Shown here piece by piece: positions 38,101 to 48,550 of a DNA stretch of 64,000 nucleotides. Position 1 is the stretch's first letter; each line of letters begins with the position of its first letter. The stretch is from the NCBI GenBank assembly GCA_038501785.1, contig JBAMJR010000011.1, forward strand, positions 1,699,001 to 1,763,000, written 5' to 3'. The position numbers and the translations under genes were made by a program. This DNA is from Myoxocephalus aenaeus (taxonomy: Eukaryota; Chordata; Actinopteri; Perciformes; Cottidae). Below the pieces are notes generated by a model. It was not told where the DNA came from. It was given only the letters and a program-made list of their open reading frames with translations, and did no database searches.

Positions 38101-39706
38101 TTGCTCTGATCTTAATTGAGTTGTATCAGAGTTTTTGAAGGCATGTCGTTTTAAACGCTGACCTACTAGAACCTGCACGAGGAGAACATGATGCCCCTCA
38201 GGAACCATGTGGTTGTCAGCTTTGTCTGCAGTAAACAATGCCCACGAGAATGCTGTTTTCAGTGTGATGTCATGCTGCAATGTGGCTGTTTCAGGAGCTT
38301 CTCTTATTCTCTTATTTAACTTTAGTTTGATCTGTGTCAGACTTGAAAATCTGACATCGGATGTACTTTAAATTGTCTGTTGCTTGTTTTCTATGTTACA
38401 AAGTAGAAAGCCCCAGATCCTCACCTGGTCTCCAGAAGAAGGACACTTAACTAGATGATATAAATATATACAAGATAGAAAACATAACCAGGCATGACCA
38501 GTTTAGCTTGGCTTCTTTTAAACATAGATGACTTTGAAATGTAACTCTCTAATGGCATAAAAAAAAACTAATCTCATATTGTAATTGTCTATCAATTGAG
38601 TCTCTTTCAGTGTTTTCTTGAAATCTGTATCCAGAAAACATTTTTGAATTGACATGAAAAGGTTGGAAATAGTAACATATTTCGTCATCTAGAGCTGCTT
38701 TACTGCATTTTTCATTTGGTTAAATCAGAGCCAACACTTCAATCGTTTCAGAAGCTGCTTACCCTTGAATTCACTGTATGAAATGTTGGGAATTAGATCA
38801 TTTTTCCTTCACCCTGAACTCATTCCTTGTGGCGGCCAGCAGACATCTTTCTAAAGTCCCCGTCTTCCCTCAGGTGTGGGGTCGTTGTTGGCGCGCTTTC
38901 AGCTCACAGAAGGCCCCAGTAAACCGGCTGCACTGGCGGTGCAGTTCACCAGCGAGGGCAGCACCCTGTCGGGCTGCGACATCGAACTGGCCGGGCCGGG
39001 ATACCGCTTCTCTCTCGTCAAGAAGAGGTTTGCCGCAGGTCAGTTTAGCATTTTAGTAACAACCATATGGAAACCAAATGTTCTTTATCAGTGTCAAATA
39101 ATAGCTTTACTCATCCAGTAGATCAAACCTTTCTCAACCTACTGATGTTTGGTTTATTTATTTGTTGTGAGTTATTTCATCAGTTAGTTTCATTCCGTTT
39201 TGAAAACTTTTTTTATAGATTTTGATTCATACTTTAAAATATGTGTATTAGTGTCTATTATTGTGTATCATGGTATAATATACTTTCTGTTAGGGTAGAC
39301 AATACATACTTTTTTGATGGTAATAGTTGCAAGTAGTAGGTAGGTAGTAGGTAATAGTTAGTAGTCATTTAACCGCAGCATGAAATTCCAGATTCCTTTT
39401 GTAATAAACTATAATTACTGCAGGATGATGATGATGATGATAATAAATAACACAAGACATACATTTTTTATTAAAATAAAATGTATAAACAAAAAAATGT
39501 TAAAGTAATAGTCTTATGGTCATTGCAACCTCAATCTCAAGCTTCTGCCCTACTTAGTTTTGTGTATTAGGTTCATTGTCATGACCTCCATCACTGTGTA
39601 TCATGGAGTGTGTACTGAGGTTAACAATAGATATATTCAACGACTGAAACATGACACCTAAATATTTTGTTGATGCTTTTCAGGAAAATACCTGGCCGAC
39701 AACTAA
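16066..39706 (+). CDS. sgip1: SH3GL-interacting endocytic adaptor SGIP1 (muniscin), near-complete, 23+ exons
   Basis: SGIP1 is a brain-enriched FCHo-family adaptor that binds membrane phospholipids, endophilin and AP-2 at clathrin-coated pits. Exons read with matching phases: 16066-16129, 16502-16526, 17142-17204, 17857-17920, 18721-18926, 21284-21292, 22889-22900, 24318-24339, 24434-24518, 25435-25520, 26641-26721, 27370-27444, 27620-28387, 29499-29620, 30009-30162, 34044-34103, 35163-35274, 35980-36135, 37112-37247, 37412-37614, 37882-37946, 38874-39038, 39684-39706. They total 918 codons with the stop; human is 828 aa. The start is [17 protein letters not shown] (lipid-binding basic segment). 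The middle is proline-rich, with DPW (AP-2 type) and PPPLPPK (SH3 ligand) motifs. The C-terminal mu-homology domain runs from about [11 protein letters not shown] to AAGKYLADN. The exon encoding the first residues (MMEG in mammals) was not found, so the 5' end is open. Two or three cassette exons are listed separately. Paralog a or b cannot be decided. Confidence 0.95.
16670..16690 (+). other. sgip1: candidate 21-nt sgip1 microexon
   Basis: Between the DRDSG exon and the SQKKTNG exon, a pyrimidine-rich tract ending ttgccag precedes 21 in-frame bases encoding EPQEVES, followed by gtactg. Its length is a multiple of three and both neighbours are phase 0, so it could be skipped freely. The donor is weak, and the corresponding mammalian segment has a different, longer sequence. 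It could be chance. Confidence 0.35.
17250..17485 (+). mobile_element. 3' end of a truncated non-LTR retrotransposon
   Basis: The end tcctgcaatttccccaccgc, then ggactaataaaggattattt followed by repeated tatcttatttta, matches the 3' terminus of Rex/CR1-like fish LINEs. No reverse-transcriptase coding remains. Confidence 0.6.
17921..18720 (+). other. sgip1: probable U12-type AT-AG intron of sgip1
   Basis: The exon ending GAAGAGGGAG has no GT donor nearby. It is followed directly by ATATCCTC, which matches the U12 AT-type donor ATATCCTT at seven of eight bases. The intron ends gtttaactttggag. TTTAAC resembles the U12 branch site and lies 8-9 nt from the end. Joining at AG gives G|AC and reads on in frame into [11 protein letters not shown] and then the conserved [10 protein letters not shown] and KIKIKPL segments. 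Ending instead at AC would give a stop within five codons. A GC-rich fold-back element lies inside the intron. Confidence 0.65.
18221..18559. mobile_element. GC-rich fold-back MITE-like element in sgip1 intron
   Basis: The two ends are inverted copies of about 50 bp: the left begins taccgtaaacgtcgggttac and the right ends cccgacctttacggta, and the arms continue to cggtcagtgtccccg. The centre holds a 16-bp tandem repeat of gctagctagtagcagc type at about 18443-18500 and other TAGC/GCTA palindromes. It is far richer in GC than the surrounding intron. There is no coding capacity and I could not find a clear target-site duplication, so the superfamily is unknown. Confidence 0.7.
18927..21283 (+). 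other. sgip1 intron, nothing recognised
   Basis: AT-rich sequence with a short fragment near 20160-20250 (aaataatcaacagatcaatt) related to the AT-rich repeat at 7130. No other feature is supported. Confidence 0.6.
21284..21292 (+). other. sgip1: sgip1 9-nt microexon (Arg-Ser-Pro)
   Basis: The sequence ctctgtag|AGGAGTCCG|gtaagc gives a three-codon exon. It lies between the exon ending SPSPM and a second microexon encoding RRSP. Mammalian SGIP1 reads SPSPVRKSPRRSPG at this point, so the tiny exons rebuild the conserved peptide. Both boundaries are phase 0. Confidence 0.75.
22889..22900 (+). other. sgip1: sgip1 12-nt microexon (Arg-Arg-Ser-Pro)
   Basis: The sequence ggtcacag|AGACGTAGCCCG|gtaagt encodes RRSP in phase 0. 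The next exon at 24318 starts GLKRNTS, matching mammalian RRSPG..KRN. The splice sites are strong. The RS/SP-rich peptide could be a phosphorylation site. Confidence 0.8.
23779..23912 (+). mobile_element. tRNA-like SINE of perch-like fish type
   Basis: The sequence gtggcctgggggtttggcac, then a box-B-like ggtttgtgtcc, cagcctgtgacctttgctg, cattcccaatctctctcctc and the tail aataaaggcaaa follow the layout of a common percomorph SINE. It lies in an sgip1 intron. Confidence 0.65.
26350..26540. mobile_element. small MITE candidate in sgip1 intron
   Basis: agtttattaggtac at the left and gtaccgaataaact at the right are inverted copies with one mismatch. It is about 190 bp with no coding. I saw no convincing target duplication. 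Confidence 0.45.
29204..29350. mobile_element. fold-back element remnant with perfect 27-bp hairpin
   Basis: 29204-29230 and 29234-29260 are perfect reverse complements (gttaatagtttgctgcgtta ...) around a three-base loop. The downstream sequence to gcccagccctaat resembles the end of a common hAT-type MITE of vertebrates. Confidence 0.65.
31303..31362 (+). other. sgip1: candidate sgip1 cassette exon, 60 nt
   Basis: A good acceptor (ggcttgtcag) leads into an open stretch encoding [20 protein letters not shown], ending at gtatag. It is phase 1 on both sides and 20 codons long, so it can be included or skipped without changing frame between the exons at 30009 and 34044. The main mammalian isoform I remember has no such segment here, so it is probably alternative. 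Confidence 0.55.
33693..33888 (+). other. sgip1: candidate sgip1 Pro/Ser-rich cassette exon, 3' border unclear
   Basis: After acgtgtag-like sequence (acatgtag), phase-1 reading stays open: [17 protein letters not shown], later [17 protein letters not shown] and [11 protein letters not shown]. The composition matches the SGIP1/FCHo linker. The natural donor at 33889 (gtgaga) gives 196 nt, which is out of phase with the next exon. An earlier GTGACG donor at 33866, combined with the tandem acceptor at 34046, would keep frame. A seven-A run near 33778-33784 is a possible assembly-error site. It is likely a real exon whose exact structure I cannot settle. Confidence 0.45.
35087..35153 (+). repeat. 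(TG)n microsatellite abutting sgip1 splice acceptor
   Basis: About 33 uninterrupted TG units end seven bases before the AG of the acceptor for the 112-nt exon at 35163 (ttgcctccag). The repeat occupies the place where the polypyrimidine tract would normally lie. Confidence 0.95.
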
Positions 39707-41379
39707 CTACTGAGAACAGCACTGCTGAACAGAACAATCTCAGTGGACTGAGGTTGACACAGAGGACGGAGGACATGCCGACGCCAGACAGCCCACCTTC
39801 CATTAACCTTTCTGAACCCTCACGACAGGTCCGCAGCCTACCCAGCAGTATTGTATAACTTGCATATAGCATTGTGGAAACTGTTTTAGGTCATGTAATT
39901 ATCGTATTTGTATTCATTTCATAACATCTGTATTGCTGCAGTTAGACACCGGGGTTATTCCACCCTCTGAAGTCGCTGCCTCTGTCTCTATCCTCCTCTG
40001 GTCAATGTGTGGTGGTGGTGTTGTTGTAAAGTTTCACTGCAGCTGCCTGACGTAAGACATGGACAGAAAGAGCTTTCGGACCGTTTTAGAACTCTAGGAA
40101 GATTTAGCCGTAAAAATACCCATGAATAAGATCTTCTCGGTCAGACACACACCTCAGCCTCTGACACAAAGTCTAACTTCCCAAAGCTAGACTAGTTTAA
40201 GTTGAAGCAGGCCCTAGGATAATGCATCGTAAGTTGTACACCTGCATTAGCAGATAGAAAAATCCACTCTTTAAAGAATTCTTCTGTCGGAGTCTGAGCT
40301 CAAAGCCTGAGACGGCAGTCCCAACTGTCTCGCCTGACGGTGGCCGATTACGTGTCTTTTACCAGAAAGTAAATGCATTGATGCATTTCGACCCATGTTG
40401 TCACAAGCCGTTAAAAGAAATGTTTCTTGTTGGTGCTTGAAACATTCTCAAGTTACTACAAAGAGAGAGAAAAAAACTACATAATCATGCATTACCTACT
40501 GGTACTACAGGGTCACATGACTTTGGATCGCATCCTTTTTAATGTAAATGCACTGATCAGTCAATCAAACTGTTAATTTAGTTTCTCTGTAATACACAGA
40601 CATAGAGAGGTTTTTAGCTAGTTAGGCAGCTGCAATGATAAATCCATTTACTGGTTGCAAAATAAGAACATCCGTTTTCCTGTCAGAACAAAAGAAGTGT
40701 ACAAAGTGTCATTTTAAATCAGTAATATATATCTTAAAGGGCGTTTGGTGTTTTCCTCGTATTGTCAGATAGCCTTTCTGTTGTTCCCAGGACAGCAGTG
40801 ATAGACTCCAGAGTACATGACAGCATTCTATTTTTATTTATTGATGACGATGATTTGTTGTATAAAACGTGATTCTGTATACGAATAGAATTTGAATGGT
40901 ATCACACAACTCAGAAGCCCGAAAGGTATAAATATTTGAAATCTCTCTTTTTTGTTATTTGTGTAGTAACCTGTGTACAGTATAAGGTATAATTTTTGAA
41001 TTTATTTCAGATATAATTTTTTAACTTCAGTGCAACAGAAGATTTGAGATATATATGGGTGAGGGGGGTAATTTAAAGAAAAAGATAAATATCTTCCTGG
41101 ATGCTGTGTCATGCTTTGTGAAAGCAGTGTTAATGTAGAGTTAGTTATACCGTGGGCAAGAGTCAGTTTGACATCTTTTTTTTCTTTTTTCAAGAGGTAA
41201 TACCACTCGTATTTGTCTGTTTGACATGAGGTTGGAGCCAGAAGTCTGTTATCTTGGTATAAACACTGTACACAGCTAGCCTGGTTTTATTGGAGGTTAT
41301 CAAGATATAACATGATTAATTTCTGACTTTGGCGGTTCCTGCACTTTTCCTGCAGCGTCGCCATCAGATCAAATGTTAC

Positions 41380-41540
41380 CAGTATTTTGGATTATGACCT
41401 TTGGACAGAGCCAGGCTAACCGGTTCCCCCGGTGTCTGCTAAGCTAAGCTAACCATCTTGTTACTCCAGCTGATCATTTTAACATACTCGGCAAGATGTG
41501 AATCAGCGTATTTCCGAAATTGTTTAACGTTTCCTTTTAA
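41380..41540 (+). repeat. degenerate dispersed teleost repeat in sgip1 3' UTR
   Basis: ggacagagccaggctaac, gctaagctaagctaacc and gcgtatttccgaaattg occur in the same order as in a widespread fish interspersed repeat. Confidence 0.55.
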
Positions 41541-42065
41541 TAAGGTCAAGACAATGACTACATAAGCAATCAGTTTTCCTCTACAGCAGTGATGACGTTG
41601 GTGGTACCAGTACTGGAACAGGATTTGTTTACTGGGACCAGCTTGTTTATTTTGTATTATTCAAACCTCAAAAACACTTATTAATACAACATTCTCATTT
41701 CCCCACATCTACCTGGCCAGTTATTCCTCAACTTGTACCACATGTCTGACCTGTTAGTTTTCCCTCTGTGGAACCTAAAGACCCTGATTATATCACGAGC
41801 TAACCTCTGATCATCCAACCAACGCTTGAATCCATGGCTTTATTTTGCATAATTGTAACGGTCTCTGTGAGATGACATGAGTGGAATGAGGTTGTGGAGC
41901 GAGGTTACGTTGACCAAAATGCTTTTCTCTTTTTTTTTTCTTTTTTTTTTATGTGTGTGTGTGTGTGTGTACGTACCCCGGACAGTCAGTCCTCTTGTTA
42001 AGGAGAATAAGCTGAATATTTTTTAAACGGATAAAAATGAAAAAATATTATATTGTTTAATGTGT

Positions 42066-42071
42066 AATAAA
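42066..42071 (+). terminator. sgip1: candidate sgip1 polyadenylation signal (proximal)
   Basis: AATAAA about 2.4 kb after the sgip1 stop, followed by GT-rich sequence (gtgctgatgatgttg). A second AATAAA at 43036 is also possible, so the 3' UTR would be 2.4 or 3.3 kb long. Confidence 0.4.
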
Positions 42072-42648
42072 CACTGTGCTGATGATGTTGAACTTCCTAA
42101 ATGCTCTGACACTCAACACGAAGAACAACAAGTGTGTGTGAAGTGTAGCCGAAGATCTCCGTACTGTACTGTGTGTCGGCATTCTGCTAAATGCAGCCAA
42201 TCATGATCCTCACAGAAGCATTGGAGGCCGAATTTAGGACAATTGGCAACAATACTATTTTAAACGATAGAGTACTTTTGATCGGGTGTAGTTTTAGACA
42301 TGTTATTTGGCTTATGAAAAGATCAGATTTGTCTTGTTTTTGATCAGATTTATTCCTGTGCAGACTCTAGTCTAAAAGAGCATTGTGGATTTCTCTGAGG
42401 TTGCATTTAATGTATCAATGCAAGGTGATGATGATCGGTGGCATTTAGCTCCCACATTACTTTGGTAACAGTTTCCTCTCGGTCATTTCAGTCCTTCTAG
42501 TTGAGTGGATGATCAACATGCCTGACAGGAAGCTGTGACCTGAAGCTATCAGTGCAACAGTCACTACAGCATTATCTACAGAGGCCCACCACACCCACCC
42601 ACCACCATGCATCGGTTTTAAATTACTAGAATTACTAGAACTAGACAG

Positions 42649-42701
42649 AATTATCTGGCAACCAGCATGACTTTGAAAGTCACGTTGGTTGCCAGATAAT
42701 T
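42649..42701. repeat. 24-bp near-perfect hairpin after sgip1
   Basis: aattatctggcaaccagcat (arm 42649-42672) pairs with 42678-42701 with two mismatches and a five-base loop. It could be a small fold-back element or a miRNA-like hairpin within the long sgip1 3' UTR. Confidence 0.75.
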
Positions 42702-43035
42702 ATTTGCATCATCTAGTTAATAAAATGCAAAGCTTTTACAGATCTTCATCTCTGTGGTGAATTTGTCCTGCAGTAATTAATTATTGCATGCAGAGCATGA
42801 AGTAAAAGGTGGGGCATCCATGATGATAGATAGTACTGAATTGACGTGTTGTGCTGAGTGTCAGTTCCCTGTATTAATGTTGAGAAGAGAGCAGGGAGTG
42901 TGTTTATGTGTGCTATAAGCCAGAATGCTTTTTGGTTCTGTCCTGTTAACCTCAAAACACATGTGCAAGCTGTTTGTACAGTACATAACAATGCTAAGAT
43001 GAACTGAGAAACTTAGTTTGCTTCTTTCAAAAACC

Positions 43036-43041
43036 AATAAA
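43036..43041 (+). terminator. sgip1: candidate sgip1 polyadenylation signal (distal)
   Basis: The sequence caataaaag is followed within about 60-75 bases by T-rich and GT-rich sequence (ttttccttg, ggtgtgtgtg). It lies just before the convergent insl5 gene and would limit read-through. Confidence 0.35.
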
Positions 43042-43305
43042 AGTTATAACTGGAACAATGTTTGCAGTTTTCCTTGTATTTTTTGTCTTTCTCATGAATA
43101 CATACAGAAAGGTGTGTGTGTATATATATATATATATATAAATATATAATTAGTGTCTAAGACTTCCAGGATGCTAATGTTCAAGGCTTTTCTGTCACAT
43201 TGATGTTTTGATGGTCTTACTGACTGAAGTATTGTTCGGTGTCCAGGAGTGCAATTTTAAAAAGATGTCACACACCTCACAGAATGTAAGCCCCCTGCAA
43301 GAAGA

Positions 43306-43311
43306 TTTATT
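43306..43311 (-). terminator. insl5: candidate insl5 polyadenylation signal
   Basis: AATAAA on the minus strand about 490 bases after the insl5 stop codon. It is the first canonical hexamer I see downstream of the gene. Confidence 0.4.
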
Positions 43312-43795
43312 TGACAAAAAATAGCAAAATGATAGAATAAAACTCTAGTTTCCGATACTGCAAATACATGAAAGTAAAGAAGGACATTTTATAAACCTGC
43401 AAACTTGTGGATTCTGGCTGCATACAGGACAGAAACCCAGGCTGAGACATCTGGACAGATGTCTGAGCCGGAGATGGTATAGTCCTACACCCCTCAGTAG
43501 GTGTATTTATATTATAGTAGATTATATTTGTATGGCTGCACATATCCAGCTGAGGTTCAGAAACAGGTTCACAGATGTGGTCCACACATTCACATCTAGT
43601 ACAAAGTAATAACAAAAAACAAAAAAAGAATATCAATGTCAAAAGCAATTAGAGACATTGTAGGTTTGAGCATCACTGAACATACAATACAGTGATCTTT
43701 TGATTTTAAGACATCAGCATTTTTGATTCAGATTGTGTCGATGTCGAGATGAAGAGAGCAGAGTCCTTTTGGAGAGAGAAGATGGCGGGTCGGCC

Positions 43796-45091
43796 TCAGC
43801 AGAGGAAGGTGAGGTCGCTCTTCCTGCAGCCCACCTGGCAGCACACGGTGGTCAGTATGTTGTTAATATCTCGTCTGCTCAGCTCGGATCCCCGGTTGCT
43901 GCTCTCCAAACTGCTCTGATCCCCTGTGGGCGAACCTGGAACAACAAAATGCAACAAAAATGTGACGATACACTTTTTCTAATTCAGTCCAATAGGTTCA
44001 CACACACTTTTCCTCTGCAAATGTGTTTTTCAAGTAGTTTTTTCCTACAATCGTTTCAAACAGAATAAGGATGGACCAACTGTTTGCAGATCAGTCTTGT
44101 GTAGTTAAGGTCTGTTGTCCCATTAAATAAGGAAACTCTAAATGAGTGCACAAATTAACTCGCTGCTATTTGTCTTCTCCAGTGTCACTTTCCTCTTTTA
44201 ATCAGCACGACTGAGATGCTAACCGGGTTTGTTTGTGTGTGACAGACAGAGAGAGAAGCTGCTGCCGGGCGAAACCGACTGCTGCAGCATTTAATCATGA
44301 TATGTGAGCTCCTCGAGCCTAATAAGGTAAAACAGCCAAGATGTCTCTGCGCTGAAGAACCTGTCTGCCTGTACTCCCACTGCACCACAGCAGAATTAAT
44401 AGTAGACAGCACGTGGAGCAGGAATCACAGCAGTGGAAAGCTGCATGGCACTTTCAGAAACATGGAGAAGAAAAACATTACGCTACCTTTAGCAGAAGTA
44501 CAAAGCACTCAAATGGTTAGTCAGTGACACATAAATGGTATGATAAATATTGTCAAAAAGTAAAAAATAAATTAAAAAAAGAACAGATTCAGTCAGATGA
44601 ATTGGATGTTATTTTTATGAAGTCAAAAGAAGAGAAATGATATGTTCAGATGTTGTGTTCAGTAAGTCCCATCAAGATATCTAAATAGTAATAAGGTATT
44701 GGTAGAAACCAACCTGTGTTGGTAACCATGTGGTGTACAACCTCCTCTAGTTTAAAGGATAGAGGTGCAAATGTGTTCAAGTCCATCTCAAAACATGCAG
44801 GTGCCCATTTGAAGATTTAAACAGTTTATTTTCTTGCTGTAATCATTCCTCCTGTACATGTTGGCCATTATAAGGTCCCTTCTAACGTAGTTTGTGTTGT
44901 GCAAAAATATAATCCAACTGGGTTGTGTTGGAGAATTTCTTTAAAAACAAAAAACAAAATTGTAAAGAGGTATCCATTTGATTTGCCAAACTTTCAAATC
45001 TTTTTTGAATTTTGTTTTATTGTATGGCTTTTAGGATGATTTAAAATGTTGTGTAAAGAGTACCATGAAAAGTGCTATATAAATTAAATGC

Positions 45092-45123
<32 letters not shown>

Positions 45124-45668
45124 TGACAGCTGAAGCCTTGTATTACATTCGGATAAACGTCTGAATACATTTTTTTAACGGAGGAAGAACTGCAGATTTT
45201 GACATCTTTTAATGGTCGGTAGGAACTGAAAGGATGATTACATACAGACAACACCTGTTTCTATGTTCGTATTGTCACTTATTGTTTTAAGAAAGACCTG
45301 AACAATTGTAAAAACATCCTTTAACGCTAAATCTTCACAGACAGGAAAATATATGTATATGTTAATCTGCATTATTCCTGCATGTGCACACACTTCCAAT
45401 AGCAAGCGTCATCCTGAACCAAGAAGAAAAAAAGCTAGATTTTTTTAAGGACCACCATGTCTGCTGTTTTGATAATACAAATATAATTATTCTCACCGTC
45501 CATGTCTGACTCGCTGAGGAATCTCCTCCAACGGGATCCTCCGCAGGTGTAGACGACAGCCCTCAGGAACTCTCGCCCGCACAGCTTCACCGCCTTCACC
45601 TCTCCTCTCACCTGGACCACACACACCGCTGCACACAACAGCAGAGGCAAGACCACCAGAGCGCGCAT
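43796..45668 (-). CDS. insl5: insulin-like peptide 5 precursor, two exons
   Basis: A relaxin/insulin-family secreted hormone. INSL5 is a gut peptide acting through the G-protein-coupled receptor RXFP4. Exon 1 is 45668-45497 and exon 2 is 43935-43796, giving 103 aa. Residues 1-22 are a signal peptide (LVVLPLLLCAAVCVV). The B chain holds LCGREFLRAVVYTCGG (C-x11-C, with the Arg-x3-Arg-x2-Val receptor pattern) and ends at dibasic WRR. The C peptide is short, about 30 aa, and ends LSRR. The A chain has CCQVGCRKSDLTFLC with the standard CC-x3-C-x8-C spacing. The phase-1 intron in the C peptide is standard for the family. The B chain also resembles relaxin-3, but the A chain lacks its CCKWGC core, and INSL5 lies next to SGIP1 in mammals. 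It is convergent with sgip1. Confidence 0.9.
45030..45119 (+). mobile_element. retroposon 3' tail ending in (ATT)n
   Basis: aaaagtgctatataaattaa followed by about nine ATT units is the usual tail of several fish LINE/SINE families. It lies in the insl5 intron. Confidence 0.55.
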
Positions 45669-45790
45669 GCTGGATGTCTGGCGGAGGGTTATCTCTCTGT
45701 TGATCCGGTTTGTTCCTGAAACTTCTGTCCTGTTTCCAGTTGGTTGTCTCCGAGTCTTCTTTTTTGATCCGATGCTTGCATCTCCTCGTG

Positions 45791-45798
45791 TTATATAC
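45791..45798 (-). promoter_or_regulatory. insl5: candidate insl5 TATA box
   Basis: GTATATAA on the minus strand lies about 125 bases upstream of the insl5 start codon, a plausible TATA distance for a short 5' UTR. A long CA/TG repeat lies 70 bases further upstream. Confidence 0.45.
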
Positions 45799-45860
45799 CA
45801 TCCACCTGAGTATCTCTCCACTTCCTCCCTCTACTGGCCCTTTAGCCCATCCCAATCACC

Positions 45861-45868
<8 letters not shown>

Positions 45869-45928
<60 letters not shown>
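45869..45928. repeat. (CA)n microsatellite upstream of insl5
   Basis: About 30 CA units roughly 70-140 bases upstream of the putative insl5 TATA box. Confidence 0.97.
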
Positions 45929-45932
<4 letters not shown>

Positions 45933-47187
45933 GTCGTCACTCTGTCATGACATTCAAGTCATTTTATGTTTCCGGTCGTTTTCACATCACCATCTTAAGA
46001 GAGAGTGACAACCGTCAACCTTTTACAGCCTTCGTTTGACAATCACATGAGATGAGTGCATCCCCCTCTGTAATTAAGGCTGCGATTGCACTGACCTCCA
46101 CTACACCACATGACTAATTAAGCGATGCAAAGTGATTTCCAAACAGATGTTTCATGTGTTTACAGCACTTTGATGGCACAGTTGTCTGTGTCTTTACAGC
46201 AGTTTGAGCCATTTGAGAGGTAAAAAGTCAATGTTGACCGTCCCATTATGCCGGTCATTACGGTGCTGCTGATGGTGCGATGTGATACTCAGAATGACAT
46301 TTCAGTTTGATCATTAACGGAGGTCCCATCCCAGAACGTCAATGAAATGATATTATGTTTAGGTGGACTGTATAGTTGTCCCTATGGTAGCAGAAAACAA
46401 CAATATCAAAATATAATGGAGAAGTTCTAAGATATTAAAAGTCATTTGGTTGCTTATTTTCCTCTTTCGTAATAATAAAAAAGAAAACTTGATTGACAAG
46501 TTTAGCAGATTGAGAGAGCACAGCCAAACCTCACTAAGAACTAACAAGTCTTCCCTGATAAAGTACTAAAGCGCTAAAAGACATGTCTTCTTTCTCGTTT
46601 ACTGTTTCCAGGTGAAGGACTTCTGCTTATTAACCAATCGGCCCACTTTATCTCCTTAGACAATGGATTACTGAAATGTGAAATTAGTAATAATTGAATG
46701 AGTCTTTGCACAAATAATATTAACTTAGTTCCAGACCTAAACAATGTGCCGGCTTTTCAAATAAGTCTGCTTATTCAGGAACTTGGTGTTGTGCTTGCCA
46801 GCTGCTCGTTTCAGGTTGACATTATCAGACAGATTGGGGAAACCTCAGGCAACAATTCAGCGCATACAGTAAACCTGTGCAAATGCATGACTTCTGACAT
46901 TCCTCAAGTCTTAAAAGTGCTGTGGATGGAATCAGAACAGCTGAGCTTCATCTCCATCATGGTACCCGAACAAGTTCCCTCTGCTGACTCAGAAAGTGTG
47001 ATGTGTTTGAAAGCTCTGCAAAAAAGCCAGTAAGTAGACCTTAAATTGGAAATGTTCTGCAGACTAAACATGTTCACGATCTCATTATTTTCAGGAGAGG
47101 TTATCAAGCAGTATCAGCAAACACTGGTTTATTAATTAATGTTTCTCTCTCTCTCTGCAAACCATGAGTGCACTGCAGTATATTTTA

Positions 47188-48550
47188 CAGTGGTGTATAG
47201 TAACGAAGTAGAAATACTTCGTTACTGTACTTAAGTAGTTTTTTGGGATATCTGTACTCTACTTTACTATTTATATTTCTGTTTACTTTTACTTTTACTT
47301 CACTACATTTTGCAAAGAAAACTGGTACTTTTACTCCGATACATTTCCCCTGAAACCTTCGTTACTCGCTACAAAATCAAATCTATCTTTAGAAGAAGAA
47401 AAAAACACAGAACACAGACTCCACCAAGCAGGTTTTGCGAATCGCAATATTATGCATTAGCCCTCTACATCCTCTCGTCCAGCACTCCCAAACCTTTATG
47501 CGCCACAGACCGGTTACGTGAAGACAATATTTTCACGGACCGGGTCCGACCTCGGAGAGACGGGAGACAACGACACCCGACGTGTGTGTTCGTTATGTCC
47601 AGTCTACTGACTCTACTCCTAACTAAACCTTTAGTCCAGTCTACTGACTCTACTGCTAACTAAACCTTTAGTCCAGTCTACTGCTTAACTTATAACCCGC
47701 TGCACAAAGGCAGGATGTTGGAATGGAAGCAGGTTCTCCTGCTTTTTTGGCGATCTCAGGATACTCTGCCTTGGTTTTAATCCAGAACACCGGCAAAGTT
47801 AAACAGACTTTTAAGTTTCATTTTTAGAGTAACGTAACATCTTGACATGTGTCAAGAGGTTCCGTCTGAGGTTACCACAGACGGATGTATGCGGTCTTTT
47901 TTCACAATAAAACATCGTTCCGGCCTTTATTTTTTTAATTTAATTTAAATTTTTCATTCATTCTTTCTGTGCGGCCCGGTACCAAGGGACCCACAGCCCG
48001 GTACCAAGGGACCCACGACCCGGTACCAAGGGACCCACGACCCGGTACCAAGGGACCCACAGACCGGTACCGGGCGGAATGAGCATACTTATAACCACAC
48101 TGTTACAACTCCTTAGTGTCATATTGCTTTTTGGAGAATTATGATGATAAGTTCATAGTAGATGCAAGAGTATACTTAGGTACAATATATTATGTTGAAC
48201 ATAATATATATGGATGGATCACAGCCAACCCAGTTATTTTATCAACACAACTCCTTGTCCTTGGTCACGGTGACCACAGCACTTAAAAGAATAAACTTAA
48301 TAATTCTCAAAATTCTGACCCTTTGCTTTTTTATTAAAAGCATGTACTTCTACTTTTACTTTCAATAGTTAAGTACATTTTATATCAGAAAAATACTTTT
48401 GATACTTAAGTACAGAAAATATTAGATACTTTAAGACTTTTACTCAAGTAGTATTTTATTAGGTGACTTTTACTTTTACTGGAGTAATTTTCCAGTAAGG
48501 TATCTTTACTTTTACTCAAGTACGGCTTTTGGGTACTTTATACACCACTG
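47188..48550. mobile_element. non-autonomous hAT transposon with 8-bp target duplication
   Basis: The ends are CAGTGGTGTATA and its reverse complement TATACACCACTG. ATATTTTA flanks both sides exactly (47180-47187 and 48551-48558), which is diagnostic of hAT. Inside are a 37-bp tandem repeat (47597-47690) and four-plus copies of a 22-bp repeat, cccggtaccaagggacccac type (47975-48069). The open frame at 47310-47663 shows no transposase motif. Confidence 0.92.

Noticed and set aside
45435..45855. Longer N-terminal extensions of the insl5 frame (start at 45821)
   Set aside because: The upstream part is hydrophilic and would bury the signal peptide. The ATG at 45668 begins directly before the hydrophobic core.
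47310..47663. 117-aa open frame as a hAT transposase
   Set aside because: No zinc-finger, RNase H-like or dimerisation motif. It runs across tandem repeats.
47975..48069. Regularly spaced 22-bp repeats resembling a CRISPR array
   Set aside because: The copies are contiguous with no spacers, lie in a hAT element and in a vertebrate genome. A minisatellite explains them.
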